DNA of 64,000 nucleotides from Duganella sp. SG902. GTDB taxonomy: Bacteria; Pseudomonadota; Gammaproteobacteria; Burkholderiales; Burkholderiaceae_D. Shown here one piece after another: positions 27,578-36,425 of the stretch; the first letter of the stretch is position 1; each line of letters begins with the position of its first letter. The notes under the pieces are model-generated. The model saw nothing but the letters and a program-made list of their open reading frames with translations, was not told the DNA's origin and made no database searches. The stretch is from assembly GCF_013376005.1 (NCBI RefSeq), contig NZ_JABMJK010000019.1, positions 33,024-97,023 on the forward strand. Direction: 5' to 3'. The position numbers were made by a program, and so were the translations under genes.

Positions 27578-28186
27578 ATGAAACTTATCGGTTCCCTCGC
27601 CAGCCCCTACGTCCGCAAAGTGCGGGTGGTGTTGGCGGAAAAAAAGCTCGATTACCAGTTTGAATTGGAAAATGTGTGGGCGGCCGACACCACCATTAGC
27701 CAGCTCAACCCGCTTGGCAAGGTGCCCAGCCTGGTCATGGAGGATGGCACGGTGATGATCGATTCGCGCGTCATGGTGGAGTACCTCGACACCCTGACCC
27801 CGGTCTGCAAGCTGTTGCCGCCGAACGGCCGCGACCGCGCCGACGTCAAGTGCTGGGAAGCGCTGGCCGACGGCATGCTGGACGCCGCCGTGAGCGTGCG
27901 CCTGGAGCGCACCATGCGTCCGAAGGAGCTGCAAAGCGAGGACTGGATGGCGCGCCAGATGCGCAAGGTCGACCTCGGCCTCAAGTCGCTGTCGGAGCAG
28001 CTGGGCGACAAGCCTTATTGCACCGGCATCCATTACTCGCTGGCCGACGTGGCGGTGGGCTGCACGCTGGGCTGGCTGTCGTTCCGCTTCCCGGACATCG
28101 CCTGGCGCGACGACTACCCCAACCTGGCCAGGCTGTACGACAAGCTGTCCGAACGCCAGTCGTTCAAGGACACGGTCCCGGCCTGA
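27578..28186 (+). CDS. Glutathione S-transferase family protein
   Basis: A 202-residue GST: thioredoxin-like N-terminal domain starting MKLIGSLASPYVRKVRVVLA with SPYVRK in the active-site position, the cis-proline region NPLGKVPSL, and an all-helical C-terminal domain with IHYSLADVAVGC. The serine in SPYVRK is the likely catalytic residue. It ends three bases before the LacI-type regulator, so the two may share a transcript, but there is no clear functional link to sucrose use. The substrate is unknown. Confidence 0.9.
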   Translation: MKLIGSLASPYVRKVRVVLAEKKLDYQFELENVWAADTTISQLNPLGKVPSLVMEDGTVMIDSRVMVEYLDTLTPVCKLLPPNGRDRADVKCWEALADGMLDAAVSVRLERTMRPKELQSEDWMARQMRKVDLGLKSLSEQLGDKPYCTGIHYSLADVAVGCTLGWLSFRFPDIAWRDDYPNLARLYDKLSERQSFKDTVPA

Positions 28187-28189
28187 TCC

Positions 28190-29224
28190 ATGCCCAAGTC
28201 CACGCCGCCCGAAGCAGAGAGCCGGCGCCTGCAAATGGCCGACATCGCGCGGCTGGCGGGCGTGTCGACCTCCACCGTCTCGCGCGCGCTGGCCGGCAGC
28301 AAGCTGATCAGTGAAGAGACGCGCACCCGCGTCATGGAGCTGGCGCGCTCGCTCAAGTACAACATCAACATCGGCGCGCAAAACCTGCGCATGAAGCAGA
28401 ACCGCACCGTGGGCGTGGTGGTGCCGTACGACCCGGACACGCGCCAGCACCTGTCCGATCCCTTCTTCCTGTCCATGCTGGGCAGCCTGGCCGACGCGCT
28501 GACCGAGCAGGGCTTCGACATGCTGGTCTCGCGCGTGGACGCCAGCGAGCTCGACGCCGCCGCCGCGCCGTTCGATACCGGCCGCGTGATCGGCATCGTG
28601 CTGATCGGCCAGTGGCGCCATCACGATCAATTGAACCAGCTGGCCGCGCGCCATGTGCCGATCGTGGTGTGGGGCGCGCAGTTGCCGCAGCAGCTGTACT
28701 GCACCGTCGGCGGCGACAACCTGGCCGGCGGCGAGCTGGCCGGCGCGCACCTGCTGGCGCAAGGGCGCCGGCGCATCGCCTTCTTTGGCGACATCAACCT
28801 GCCGGAAATCGGCCAGCGCTACGAGGGGTTGTGCCAGGCGCTGGCCAAGGCCGGCATCGCGCCCGACCCGGCGCTGCTGATCCCCGCCTCCTTCGTGCCG
28901 GACGGCGGCCGGCTCGCTGTCGAGGAATTGCTGGCGGCCGCCGTGCGCTTCGACGCCGTGTTCGCCGGCAGCGACCTGATGGCCATGGAGGCCATCAACG
29001 CCCTGCGCCAGCGCGGGCTGGATGTGCCGGGCCGCGTGGCGGTGGTCGGCTATGACGACATCCAGCTGTCCAGCTACTTCCATCCGCCATTGACCACCGT
29101 GCGGCAGCCGATCCAGGAAGCCGGCCGCGCGCTGGTCGCCTCCCTGCTGGAACTGACCGAGGGCCGTCCCGCGCCCTCGCTGCAACTGCCCACTCAGCTG
29201 ATCGTACGCGCCAGTTCTGTGTGA
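28190..29224 (+). CDS. LacI-family transcriptional regulator, probably of sucrose genes
   Basis: A 344-residue LacI/GalR regulator. The N-terminal helix-turn-helix MADIARLAGVSTSTVSRALA and hinge helix (IGAQNLRMKQNRT) bind DNA; the rest is a periplasmic-binding-protein-like sensor with GVVVPYD at its start and VVGYDDIQLSSYFHPPLTTV near the end. It directly precedes two ATGCAA-type palindromes and the receptor-amylosucrase-fructokinase-transporter genes, as SuxR does in Xanthomonas. I infer repression relieved by sucrose or a derivative. Confidence 0.9.
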   Translation: MPKSTPPEAESRRLQMADIARLAGVSTSTVSRALAGSKLISEETRTRVMELARSLKYNINIGAQNLRMKQNRTVGVVVPYDPDTRQHLSDPFFLSMLGSLADALTEQGFDMLVSRVDASELDAAAAPFDTGRVIGIVLIGQWRHHDQLNQLAARHVPIVVWGAQLPQQLYCTVGGDNLAGGELAGAHLLAQGRRRIAFFGDINLPEIGQRYEGLCQALAKAGIAPDPALLIPASFVPDGGRLAVEELLAAAVRFDAVFAGSDLMAMEAINALRQRGLDVPGRVAVVGYDDIQLSSYFHPPLTTVRQPIQEAGRALVASLLELTEGRPAPSLQLPTQLIVRASSV

Positions 29225-29227
29225 TTT

Positions 29228-29243
29228 ATGCAACCGATTGCAT
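29228..29243. promoter_or_regulatory. LacI-type operator 1 (upstream site)
   Basis: ATGCAACCGATTGCAT is a near-perfect palindrome with the central CG typical of LacI/GalR operators. It starts 4 bases after the regulator stop codon and lies 55 bases from operator 2 (centre to centre about 56), a spacing that could allow DNA looping. Confidence 0.8.
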
Positions 29244-29272
29244 TCGGCTCAATCGGCCGAAACAAAAAGTGT

Positions 29273-29302
29273 TTTGCATTTTTATGCAATCGATTGCATA
29301 AT
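29273..29302 (+). promoter_or_regulatory. Promoter of the sucrose-use operon
   Basis: TTTGCA (29273-29278) and CATAAT (29297-29302) with an 18-base spacer resemble -35 and -10 boxes. Operator 2 fills the spacer, so repressor and RNA polymerase should compete. Inference from sequence. Confidence 0.55.
29283..29300. promoter_or_regulatory. LacI-type operator 2 (promoter-overlapping site)
   Basis: TATGCAATCGATTGCATA is a perfect 18-bp palindrome sharing the ATGCAAYCGRTTGCAT core with operator 1. It lies between the candidate -35 and -10 boxes, 54 bases before the receptor start. Confidence 0.85.
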
Positions 29303-29354
29303 GCGCTCACCTGCTCAATAAAGCAGCAGGCCACGACAATACTGGAGACGACAC

Positions 29355-31646
29355 ATGGAACACCGCACCCTCAAACTGGGCGGCATCGCTGCCGCTGTCG
29401 CAACCGCTGTCCTGCACATGAGCGGCGCCGCCGCGCAGGAAGCCCCCGCCGCCGCCGACGGCCTGAACATGGAGCGCGTGGTCGTCACCGGCACCAGCGG
29501 CGCCTCGTCCAAGATGAAGACCAGCGTATCGATCAGCACCATCGAGGGCGACGCCATCAAGAACGCCGCGCCGCTGAGCGCGGCCGAGGTGCTGCGCTCG
29601 GTGCCGGGCGTGCGCTCGGAATCGTCGGGCGGCGAGGGCAACGCCAACATCACCGTGCGCGGCGTGCCGATCTCGGCCGGCGGCGCGCGCTACGTGCAAA
29701 TTCAGGAAGACGGCCTGCCGGTGCTGCAGTCGGGCGACTTCAACTTCATCACGCCGGACAGCTACGTCAAGATCGACGGCACGCTGGACCACCTGGAGGT
29801 GGTGCGCGGCGGCTCGGCCTCCACGCTGGCCACCAACGCGCCGGGCGGCATCATCAACTTCATCACCAAGACCGGCGAGGAGAAGGGCGGCCACGTCGCC
29901 ATCAGCCGCGGCCTGGGTTACGATGAAACTCGCTACGACTTCGACTACGGCGCGCCGATCTCGGACAAGACCCGCTTCTTCATCGGCGGTAACTACCGAA
30001 CCGGCGAAGGCGTGCGCAACACCGGCATGAGCACCGAGGGCGGCGGACAGATTCGCGGCAATATCACGCATGACCTGGACAATGGCTTCATCCGCCTGTC
30101 GTTCAAGCATCTGGACGACAAGGCGCCGACCGCGCTGCCGGTGCCGGTGCAGGTGGTGAACCAGCAGATCCGCGAAATTCCGGGCATCGACCCGCGCACG
30201 GTCAGCTTCTACTCGCCGTACTGGGTGCGCGACGTGGTGCTCAGCAAGAACAACACGCCGGTATCGACCAACGTCAACGACGGCCTGAAGGTGAAGAGCG
30301 ATTCCATCGGCCTGGAAGGCTCGTTCGACCTGGGAGACGGCTGGAACCTGAGCGACAAGTTCCGCACCTCCGACAACAGCGGCCGTTTCGCCGGCGTGTT
30401 CGCGGCCAATAACGGCACGGTGGGCAACTACACCTTCGCCACCGGCCCGAACAAGGGCAAGGCTTACAACGGCCGCGCGTTCTCCGCCGTGGTGTTCAAC
30501 ACCTCGATCGACGACGCCGGCAATACGCTGAACGACACCAAGCTGGCCAAGACCTTCAAGCTGGCTGACGGCAGCAAGCTCACCACCACCGCTGGCCTGT
30601 ACCTGTCGACGCAAAAGCTGGCGCTGACCTGGAACTTCAATGAATACCTGATGCAGGAGACCGGCGACAAACCGGCGCTGCTGCAAACGGCCAGCGCCAC
30701 GCCGGGGCTGGTGGGCCCGGCCTTCGGCGGCTGCTGCTCGCGTGCGGTGGACATGGAATACAAACTGACGTCGCCTTACCTGAACGTGGGCTACGAAGCC
30801 GGTCCGCTGAACCTGGACGCCAGCATCCGCCAGGACCGCCAGCGCGCCAACGGCACCGCCAACATCGCGACCATGAGCGGCGGCGCGCTGCGTTACGATC
30901 CGGCCACCGAGCAGTTCGTCGACTACAAGCTGAATCACAACTCGTACTCGGTGGGCGGCAACTACGCCTTCACGAAGAATCTGTCGGCATTCGCCCGCGT
31001 CAGCGACGGCGTGGCCTTCAATGCGGACCGCATCCTGTTTGGCACGCCGCTGGACGGCAGCGCGCCGATCAACATCAACACCGTCAAGCAGATCGAGGGC
31101 GGCGTGAAATGGCGCAGTGGCGGCATCAGCACCTTCGTGACGCTGTTCCAGGCCAAGACCGACGAGAGCAATTACGAAGCGACCACGCAGCGCAGCACCT
31201 CCAACAAGTACGACGCCAAGGGTGTCGAACTGGAAGGCGCTTACAGCAACGGCGGCTTCCGCATCACCGGCGGCATGACCTACACCGACGCCAAGATCGT
31301 CGGCACGGCGGCGGCGGATGTGGCCAACATCGGCAACACGCCGCGCCGCCAGGCCAAGTACATCTACCAGCTGGCGCCAAGCTACAGCTTTGGCGACGCC
31401 ACGGTCGGCGCCAGCTTGATCGGCACCGGCAAGTCGTGGGGCGACGATGCGCACACCATCGTGCTGCCGGCGTATGAAGTGGTGAACGCCTTCGTCAACT
31501 ACAGCCTGACCGAGAAAGCCACGCTGTCGCTGAGCGTGAATAACCTGTTCAACAAGATCGGTTACACCGAGGTGGAAGGTGACGGTCACGCTGCCCGCTC
31601 CATCTCCGGCCGTGCCGCCAAAATCAGCCTGTCCTATGCCTTCTAA
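29355..31646 (+). CDS. TonB-dependent outer-membrane receptor (SuxA-like)
   Basis: A 763-residue outer-membrane transporter: signal peptide (about 1-27), a TonB-box-like ERVVVTGTS, a plug domain containing AAEVLRSVPGVRSES and VVRGGSASTLATNAPGGIIN, and a C-terminal beta-barrel ending in aromatic SLSYAF. It is expected to bring sugar across the outer membrane with energy from TonB/ExbBD. Amylosucrase, fructokinase and an MFS permease downstream suggest sucrose as ligand, as for SuxA of Xanthomonas. Its last 11 bases overlap the next gene if that starts at 31636. Confidence 0.9.
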   Translation: MEHRTLKLGGIAAAVATAVLHMSGAAAQEAPAAADGLNMERVVVTGTSGASSKMKTSVSISTIEGDAIKNAAPLSAAEVLRSVPGVRSESSGGEGNANITVRGVPISAGGARYVQIQEDGLPVLQSGDFNFITPDSYVKIDGTLDHLEVVRGGSASTLATNAPGGIINFITKTGEEKGGHVAISRGLGYDETRYDFDYGAPISDKTRFFIGGNYRTGEGVRNTGMSTEGGGQIRGNITHDLDNGFIRLSFKHLDDKAPTALPVPVQVVNQQIREIPGIDPRTVSFYSPYWVRDVVLSKNNTPVSTNVNDGLKVKSDSIGLEGSFDLGDGWNLSDKFRTSDNSGRFAGVFAANNGTVGNYTFATGPNKGKAYNGRAFSAVVFNTSIDDAGNTLNDTKLAKTFKLADGSKLTTTAGLYLSTQKLALTWNFNEYLMQETGDKPALLQTASATPGLVGPAFGGCCSRAVDMEYKLTSPYLNVGYEAGPLNLDASIRQDRQRANGTANIATMSGGALRYDPATEQFVDYKLNHNSYSVGGNYAFTKNLSAFARVSDGVAFNADRILFGTPLDGSAPININTVKQIEGGVKWRSGGISTFVTLFQAKTDESNYEATTQRSTSNKYDAKGVELEGAYSNGGFRITGGMTYTDAKIVGTAAADVANIGNTPRRQAKYIYQLAPSYSFGDATVGASLIGTGKSWGDDAHTIVLPAYEVVNAFVNYSLTEKATLSLSVNNLFNKIGYTEVEGDGHAARSISGRAAKISLSYAF

Positions 31647-33504
31647 TGTAACGACGGACCGCATGCTCGCGGTCCTGCCCGAGGAACTGCGGCCGCAAGC
31701 CGCGCGGCGCCTGGCCGCCAACGAGCCGGTGCTGCGACGGCTGCTGGCGGGCCTGTACGGCGGCCAGGCCGACTTCGAGGGCTGGCTGGGCGGGTTGATG
31801 GCGTCGCTGGGGGCGCTGTACGCGGCGCGCCCGGCCGAGCTGCGCGCGCTGGATGAGCGGCGCGCGGCGCAGCCAGACTGGTTCCTCAGCCAGCGCATGC
31901 TGGGCTATTGCGCCTACGTGCAGAACTTCGGCGGCGATCTGAATGGCGTGGCGGCGCGTATCCCTTATCTGCAAGAGATGGGCGTCAGCTACCTGCACCT
32001 GCTGCCTTTCCTGCGCGCGCGCGCAGGTGAAAATGACGGTGGCTTCGCGGTCTCCAGCTTTGATGATGTGGAGCCTTCGCTGGGCACCAATGCCGACCTG
32101 GTCTCGCTGACCGGGCAGTTGCGCGCGGCCGGCATCAGCCTGTGCTCGGACTTCATCCTGAACCACGTGGCGGACGATCATGCGTGGGCCATCGCGGCCA
32201 AGACGGGCGACGCGGCAGCGCGCGCCATGTTCCTGGTCTATCCGGACCGCGAGATGCCGGACCGCTACGAGCGCACGCTGGGCCAGGTGTTCCCGCAAGT
32301 CGCGCCGGGCAATTTCGTGCAGGTCGATGCGATGGGCGGCTGGGTGTGGAGCACGTTCTACCCGTACCAGTGGGACCTGAACTACGCCAATCCGGCGGTG
32401 TTCGCGGAGATGGCGGCGACCATGCTGCGCCTGGCGAATCGCGGTATCGAAGTATTCCGCCTCGACTCCACCGCCTTCCTGTGGAAGCGCGAGGGCACCA
32501 ACAGCATGAATCAGCCGGAGGCGCACCAGATTCTGCAAGCCTTGCGCGCGATCGTCGACATCGTGGCGCCGGGCGTGCTGCTCAAAGCGGAAGCCATCGT
32601 GCCGACCAAGGAACTGCCGGCCTACCTTGGCAGCGCCGATGCGCGCGAATGCCACATCGCCTATCACAGCAGCCTGATGGCCGCCAGCTGGCTGGCCTTG
32701 TCCGAACAGGGCACCAGCGCGCTGCGCGAGGTCATTCGCAACACGCCGGAGCTGCCGCCGGCGGCGACGTGGCTCAGCTACGTGCGCTGCCACGACGACA
32801 TCGGCTGGAACGTGCTGCGCGCCGAGGCGGGAGCGGATGGCGGCGATGCGAATGCGCGGCTGGCGCGCGCCTCGCGCTTCTTCGCCGGCGCCGAAGGCAG
32901 CTACGCGGTCGGCGCGGCATTCCAGAGCACCGACCCGAACGCGGCGCACGGCAGCAACGGCTCGGCCGCTTCGCTGGCCGGGCTGGAAGCCGCCAACACC
33001 GAACAAGAGCGTGAACTGGCCATGCGCCGCCTGCTGCTGCTGCATGGCCTGGCCTTGAGCTTCGGCGCGCTGCCGGTGCTGTACATGGGTGATGAGCTGG
33101 CGATGGAAAACGACTACAGCTACCTGCATCGCCCGCAGCACGCGATGGACAGCCGCTGGCTGCAACGCCCGGTGCTCGACCGCGCGCGCTGGAAGAGCCG
33201 TGACTACGCTGGCGGCGGGGGGGGGCGCATGTATCAGTCCTTGCTGCGATTGCTGCAGGTGCGCCGCCAGCACGACGCCTTGGCCGCCAACGCGCCCCGC
33301 ACGCTGCTGGCCGATGCGCCCGATGGCATGCTGGCGCTGGCGCGCGGCGAGCGCTTTGTCACCTTGATGAATTTCTCCGGCCAGCCGCAAACCTATGCGC
33401 TGCAAGGGCAGTGGACCGACTGCCTGGACGGGGGCATACTGGATGGCGCGGTGACGCTGGAACCGTATGCGATGCACTGGCTGGAACGTGGAGCGACAGC
33501 ATGA
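31636..33504 (+). CDS. Amylosucrase (GH13) (SuxB-like)
   Basis: Amylosucrase splits sucrose, transferring glucose to an alpha-1,4-glucan and releasing fructose. The 622 residues follow the Neisseria enzyme from end to end: DGGFAVSSFDDVEPSLGT, the nucleophile aspartate in VFRLDSTAF, the acid/base glutamate in LLKAEAIVPT, the transition-state aspartate in VRCHDDIGW and a sugar-binding arginine in MDSRWLQRP. The start is uncertain: 31636 overlaps the receptor stop; 31663 is an in-frame alternative, as is the upstream ATG at 31579. A run of nine Gs lies inside the gene at 33217. Confidence 0.9.
   Translation: MPSNVTTDRMLAVLPEELRPQAARRLAANEPVLRRLLAGLYGGQADFEGWLGGLMASLGALYAARPAELRALDERRAAQPDWFLSQRMLGYCAYVQNFGGDLNGVAARIPYLQEMGVSYLHLLPFLRARAGENDGGFAVSSFDDVEPSLGTNADLVSLTGQLRAAGISLCSDFILNHVADDHAWAIAAKTGDAAARAMFLVYPDREMPDRYERTLGQVFPQVAPGNFVQVDAMGGWVWSTFYPYQWDLNYANPAVFAEMAATMLRLANRGIEVFRLDSTAFLWKREGTNSMNQPEAHQILQALRAIVDIVAPGVLLKAEAIVPTKELPAYLGSADARECHIAYHSSLMAASWLALSEQGTSALREVIRNTPELPPAATWLSYVRCHDDIGWNVLRAEAGADGGDANARLARASRFFAGAEGSYAVGAAFQSTDPNAAHGSNGSAASLAGLEAANTEQERELAMRRLLLLHGLALSFGALPVLYMGDELAMENDYSYLHRPQHAMDSRWLQRPVLDRARWKSRDYAGGGGGRMYQSLLRLLQVRRQHDALAANAPRTLLADAPDGMLALARGERFVTLMNFSGQPQTYALQGQWTDCLDGGILDGAVTLEPYAMHWLERGATA
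33217..33225 (+). repeat. Run of nine G residues inside amylosucrase
   Basis: A G9 tract, in frame and encoding glycines just before RMYQSLLRLL. Tracts of this length are prone to slipped-strand errors in replication and in sequencing. The reading frame is intact here. Confidence 0.9.
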
Positions 33505-34421
33505 GCAAACACACGATCGCCGTCTTCGGCGAGGCACTGGTTGACGATTTCATCACCGAGCAGGTGGTGGGCGGCGCGCCGTTCAACGTGGCGCGCAGCC
33601 TGGCAGCGTTCGGCGTCGCCACGCTGATGGTCACGCGCATCGGCGCGGACAAGAACGGCACCTTGTTGCGCAACGAGTTCACGCGCTTCGGCATGAGCGA
33701 GGCCGCGCTGCAGATCGATGAGCGCGAGGCCACCGGCCGCGTGGTGGTCGAGCGCGACGCCGGCGGCCACCGCTTCATCATCCTGCCCGACCAGGCCTAC
33801 GATTACATTGAAGCCGCGCCCGCGCTGCAAGCGCTGGCGGAGGCGCAACCGAAGGTGATCTACTTCGGCACCATGGCGCAGCGCCACGAGCAATCGCGCG
33901 CCACCCTGCGCGCCATGTTGGAGGCCTCGAAAGCACAGCGCTACCTCGACCTCAACGTGCGCGAAGGACAGGTCACCGAGCGCATCGCCCACGAGTCGCT
34001 CAAGCTGGCCGATATCGTCAAGGTCAACGAGGACGAGCTGCAAGACCTGTTCAAGTGGTACACCCACACGCAGCCGGCCGACATGCGGGAGGCGTGCCAG
34101 ACGCTGATGCGCACCTTTGACCTGCAAGGCCTGATCGTCACGCTGGGCGAGCGCGGTGCGATGTACTTCGCCGCCGACGGCACGGTGACCGCGAACCACG
34201 AATGCCACGCGCCGGCGCGCATCGTCGATACCGTCGGCGCCGGCGATGCCTTCTCCGCCGTGTTCCTGTTCGGCCAATCGCAAGGCTGGCCGTTGCCGCT
34301 CACGCTGGCGCGCGCCAACGCGTTCGCCGGCGCGATCTGCGGCATTTCCGGCGCGGTGCCGGCCGACATCGGCTTCTACACGCCGTGGATCGCCCGCTGG
34401 CGCGCGGGAGCCGTCGCATGA
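33501..34421 (+). CDS. Fructokinase (PfkB family)
   Basis: A 306-residue sugar kinase expected to phosphorylate fructose released by amylosucrase. PfkB signatures are present: an N-terminal GGAPFNVARSLAAFG substrate motif and the ATP-site/anion-hole motif IVDTVGAGDAFSAVF with the catalytic aspartate in GAGD. The ATG overlaps the amylosucrase TGA (ATGA), and the gene end overlaps the transporter start in the same way, so the four genes are tightly coupled. The frame is open upstream to 33411, but only 33501 gives the normal family start (MSKHTIAVFGEALVD). Confidence 0.92.
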   Translation: MSKHTIAVFGEALVDDFITEQVVGGAPFNVARSLAAFGVATLMVTRIGADKNGTLLRNEFTRFGMSEAALQIDEREATGRVVVERDAGGHRFIILPDQAYDYIEAAPALQALAEAQPKVIYFGTMAQRHEQSRATLRAMLEASKAQRYLDLNVREGQVTERIAHESLKLADIVKVNEDELQDLFKWYTHTQPADMREACQTLMRTFDLQGLIVTLGERGAMYFAADGTVTANHECHAPARIVDTVGAGDAFSAVFLFGQSQGWPLPLTLARANAFAGAICGISGAVPADIGFYTPWIARWRAGAVA

Positions 34422-35719
34422 AGCCGCGCCTGTCGTTCTGGCAGATCGTCAACATGAACATTGGATTCTTCGGCATCCAGTTCAGTTTTGGCCTGCAGCA
34501 GAGCAGCATGAGTCCCATCTACAAATACCTCGGCGCCGACGAGGCCAGCCTGCCTTACCTGTGGCTGGCCGGCCCGATGACCGGATTGCTGGTGCAGCCC
34601 CTGATCGGCGCCATGAGCGACCGCACCGTCACGCGCTGGGGGCGGCGCACGCCATACTTCCTGATCGGCGCCATCTTGTGCAGCCTTGGTCTGCTGGCCA
34701 TGCCGTTCAGCCCCACGCTGTGGATGGCGGCCAGCCTGCTGTGGATACTGGACGCGGCCAACAACGTCACCATGGAACCGTACCGCGCCTTCGTCAGCGA
34801 CAAGCTGCGGCCGGAGCAGCACTCGATCGGCTTCCTGACGCAAAGCGCCTTCACCGGCCTTGGGCAAACGCTGGCCTACCTCACGCCGTCGCTGCTGGTG
34901 TGGCTGGGCATGAACAAGGATGCCGTCAACGGCAGCCATATCCCGCACATCGTCATCGTCGCCTTCATGATCGGCGCGGTGTTCTCGATCAGCTCCGTGC
35001 TGTGGACCCTGAAGACCACCAAGGAAAATCCGCTCACCGAAGCCGAGCTGCAAGCCATGCGCGCGAGGCCGGCTGGCTGGCGCCACGCCCTGGGCGATAT
35101 TGTGAGCGCCGTGCGCGAGATGCCAGCCACCATGCGTCAGCTGGCGTGGGTCAAGCTGTTCCAGTGGTACGCGATGTTCTGCTATTGGCAGTACATCATG
35201 CTCTCGCTGTCGACCACCATCTACGGCACCACCGACCAGACCTCGCAGGGCTTCCGCGACGCCGGGCTGCTGACAGGGCAGGTGGGCGCGTTCTACAACT
35301 TCATCGCGTTTGTGGGGGCGCTGGCGCTGGTGCCGTTCACGCGCCGCCATGGACCGAAGATCACGCACAGCGTGTGCCTGGCGCTGGCCGGTGTGGCCAT
35401 GCTGAGCATCCCCATGATACATACGCCGGCGCTGCTGTACGTGCCGATGGTGGGCATCGGGCTGGCGTGGGCCAGCATCATGGGCAATCCGTATGTGATG
35501 CTGGCGGGCTGCATTCCGCCCGAGCGCACCGGTGTCTACATGGGCATCTTCAATATGTTCATCGTGATCCCGATGATCATCCAGATCTTCACGCTGCCGC
35601 TGTACTACCGCAGCCTGCTGGGTGGGAATCCTGAGAACGTGATCCGTCTGGCCGGTGTGTTGATGCTGTGCGGCGCGGTGGCTGTACTGATGGTGAGGAT
35701 GAAAAAAACGCCAGCTTGA
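34418..35719 (+). CDS. MFS sugar transporter, probably sucrose (SuxC/SLC45-like)
   Basis: A 433-residue inner-membrane protein with about twelve helices. The loop between helices 2 and 3 carries SDRTVTRWGRRTPYFLIGA, whose RWGRRRPY-like motif is typical of SLC45-type sucrose transporters and bacterial relatives such as SuxC; NIGFFGIQFSFGLQQSSMSP is the matching first helix. It should import sucrose with protons. ATG overlaps the fructokinase stop. The gene ends inside a terminator hairpin shared with the convergent bfr gene. Confidence 0.9.
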   Translation: MKPRLSFWQIVNMNIGFFGIQFSFGLQQSSMSPIYKYLGADEASLPYLWLAGPMTGLLVQPLIGAMSDRTVTRWGRRTPYFLIGAILCSLGLLAMPFSPTLWMAASLLWILDAANNVTMEPYRAFVSDKLRPEQHSIGFLTQSAFTGLGQTLAYLTPSLLVWLGMNKDAVNGSHIPHIVIVAFMIGAVFSISSVLWTLKTTKENPLTEAELQAMRARPAGWRHALGDIVSAVREMPATMRQLAWVKLFQWYAMFCYWQYIMLSLSTTIYGTTDQTSQGFRDAGLLTGQVGAFYNFIAFVGALALVPFTRRHGPKITHSVCLALAGVAMLSIPMIHTPALLYVPMVGIGLAWASIMGNPYVMLAGCIPPERTGVYMGIFNMFIVIPMIIQIFTLPLYYRSLLGGNPENVIRLAGVLMLCGAVAVLMVRMKKTPA

Positions 35720-35728
35720 GGCTGGCGT
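35702..35728 (-). terminator. Terminator of bacterioferritin gene, overlapping the end of the MFS gene
   Basis: ACGCCAGC (35708-35715) pairs with GCTGGCGT (35721-35728) around a five-base loop containing most of the MFS stop codon. On the minus strand it is followed by seven Ts, so it ends the bfr transcript. On the plus strand the T run is poor. Confidence 0.8.
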
Positions 35729-35734
35729 CGTGTC

Positions 35735-36208
35735 TTACTCTTCGTTCATCTGGCTTTGCAGGTAGTTCTGGATGCCGATCTTGCCGATCAGGTCCAGCTG
35801 CGTTTCCAGCCAGTCGATGTGCTCTTCGGTATCTTCCAGAATCATCAGCAGCAGGTCGCGCGACACGTAGTCGGCGGCCTTCTCGGCGGCGGCGATGCCT
35901 TCCTTGACGGTGATCTGCGCGCCGCGCTCCAGCTTCAGGTCGCAGTTGATCATCTCTTCGGTGTTCTCGCCGATCATGATCTTGTGCATGGCTTGCAGGT
36001 TCGGCAGGCCGTCCAGCATCAGGATGCGGTCGATCAGTTTGTCGGCGTGTTTCATCTCGCCGATCGATTCTTCGTATTCTTTCTTGCCGATCTTTTCCAG
36101 GCCCCAGTGCTTGTACATGCGCGCATGCAGGAAGTACTGGTTGATGGCAGTGAGTTCGTTGGTCAGCTGAGCGTTCAGCAGGCGGATGACTTCTTGGTCG
36201 CCCTTCAT
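35735..36208 (-). CDS. bfr: Bacterioferritin
   Basis: Bfr stores iron as a 24-subunit haem-bearing shell. The 157-residue protein starts MKGDQEVIRLLNAQLTNELT; ferroxidase ligands Glu18, Glu51, His54, Glu94 and His130 and the haem ligand Met52 are in their usual places. The residue aligning with Glu127 of E. coli is Thr (DTEEH), with Glu at 128 and 129; this appears common in betaproteobacteria. The frame is open to 36244, but 36208 gives the universal MKGD start. The partner ferredoxin Bfd is encoded at 37652. Confidence 0.95.
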   Translation of the reverse strand: MKGDQEVIRLLNAQLTNELTAINQYFLHARMYKHWGLEKIGKKEYEESIGEMKHADKLIDRILMLDGLPNLQAMHKIMIGENTEEMINCDLKLERGAQITVKEGIAAAEKAADYVSRDLLLMILEDTEEHIDWLETQLDLIGKIGIQNYLQSQMNEE

Positions 36209-36334
36209 GGCAGGCTTTCTAAAATGGTTGCGGAATAGCGGCATTTTGCCATGAACGGACTGTCAACGTGTAGCGATTACCAATGATTTCCCTCCAAAGT
36301 GTATCAATATCCCCGGCCTGAAAACATTGGCGCA

Positions 36335-36353
36335 AATGAAAATTATTAGCATT
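36335..36353. promoter_or_regulatory. Candidate Fur box between bfr and the PPOX-family gene
   Basis: AATGAAAATTATTAGCATT differs from the classical 19-bp Fur consensus at 3 of 19 positions. It lies in the divergent promoter region, 73 bases before the PPOX start and 127 before bfr. Which gene it controls cannot be decided from sequence. Confidence 0.6.
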
Positions 36354-36425
36354 CGCAGCGTGCGGCAACCCACAGTGCGCCAGCGCCCGGATAGCTACCA
36401 TGGAAGCTCAACTAAGGAGCGAGCC

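Noticed and set aside
29307..31898. An 863-codon minus-strand open frame opposite the TonB-dependent receptor
   Set aside because: Same shadow effect; no domain, no ribosome site and it crosses the sucrose promoter.
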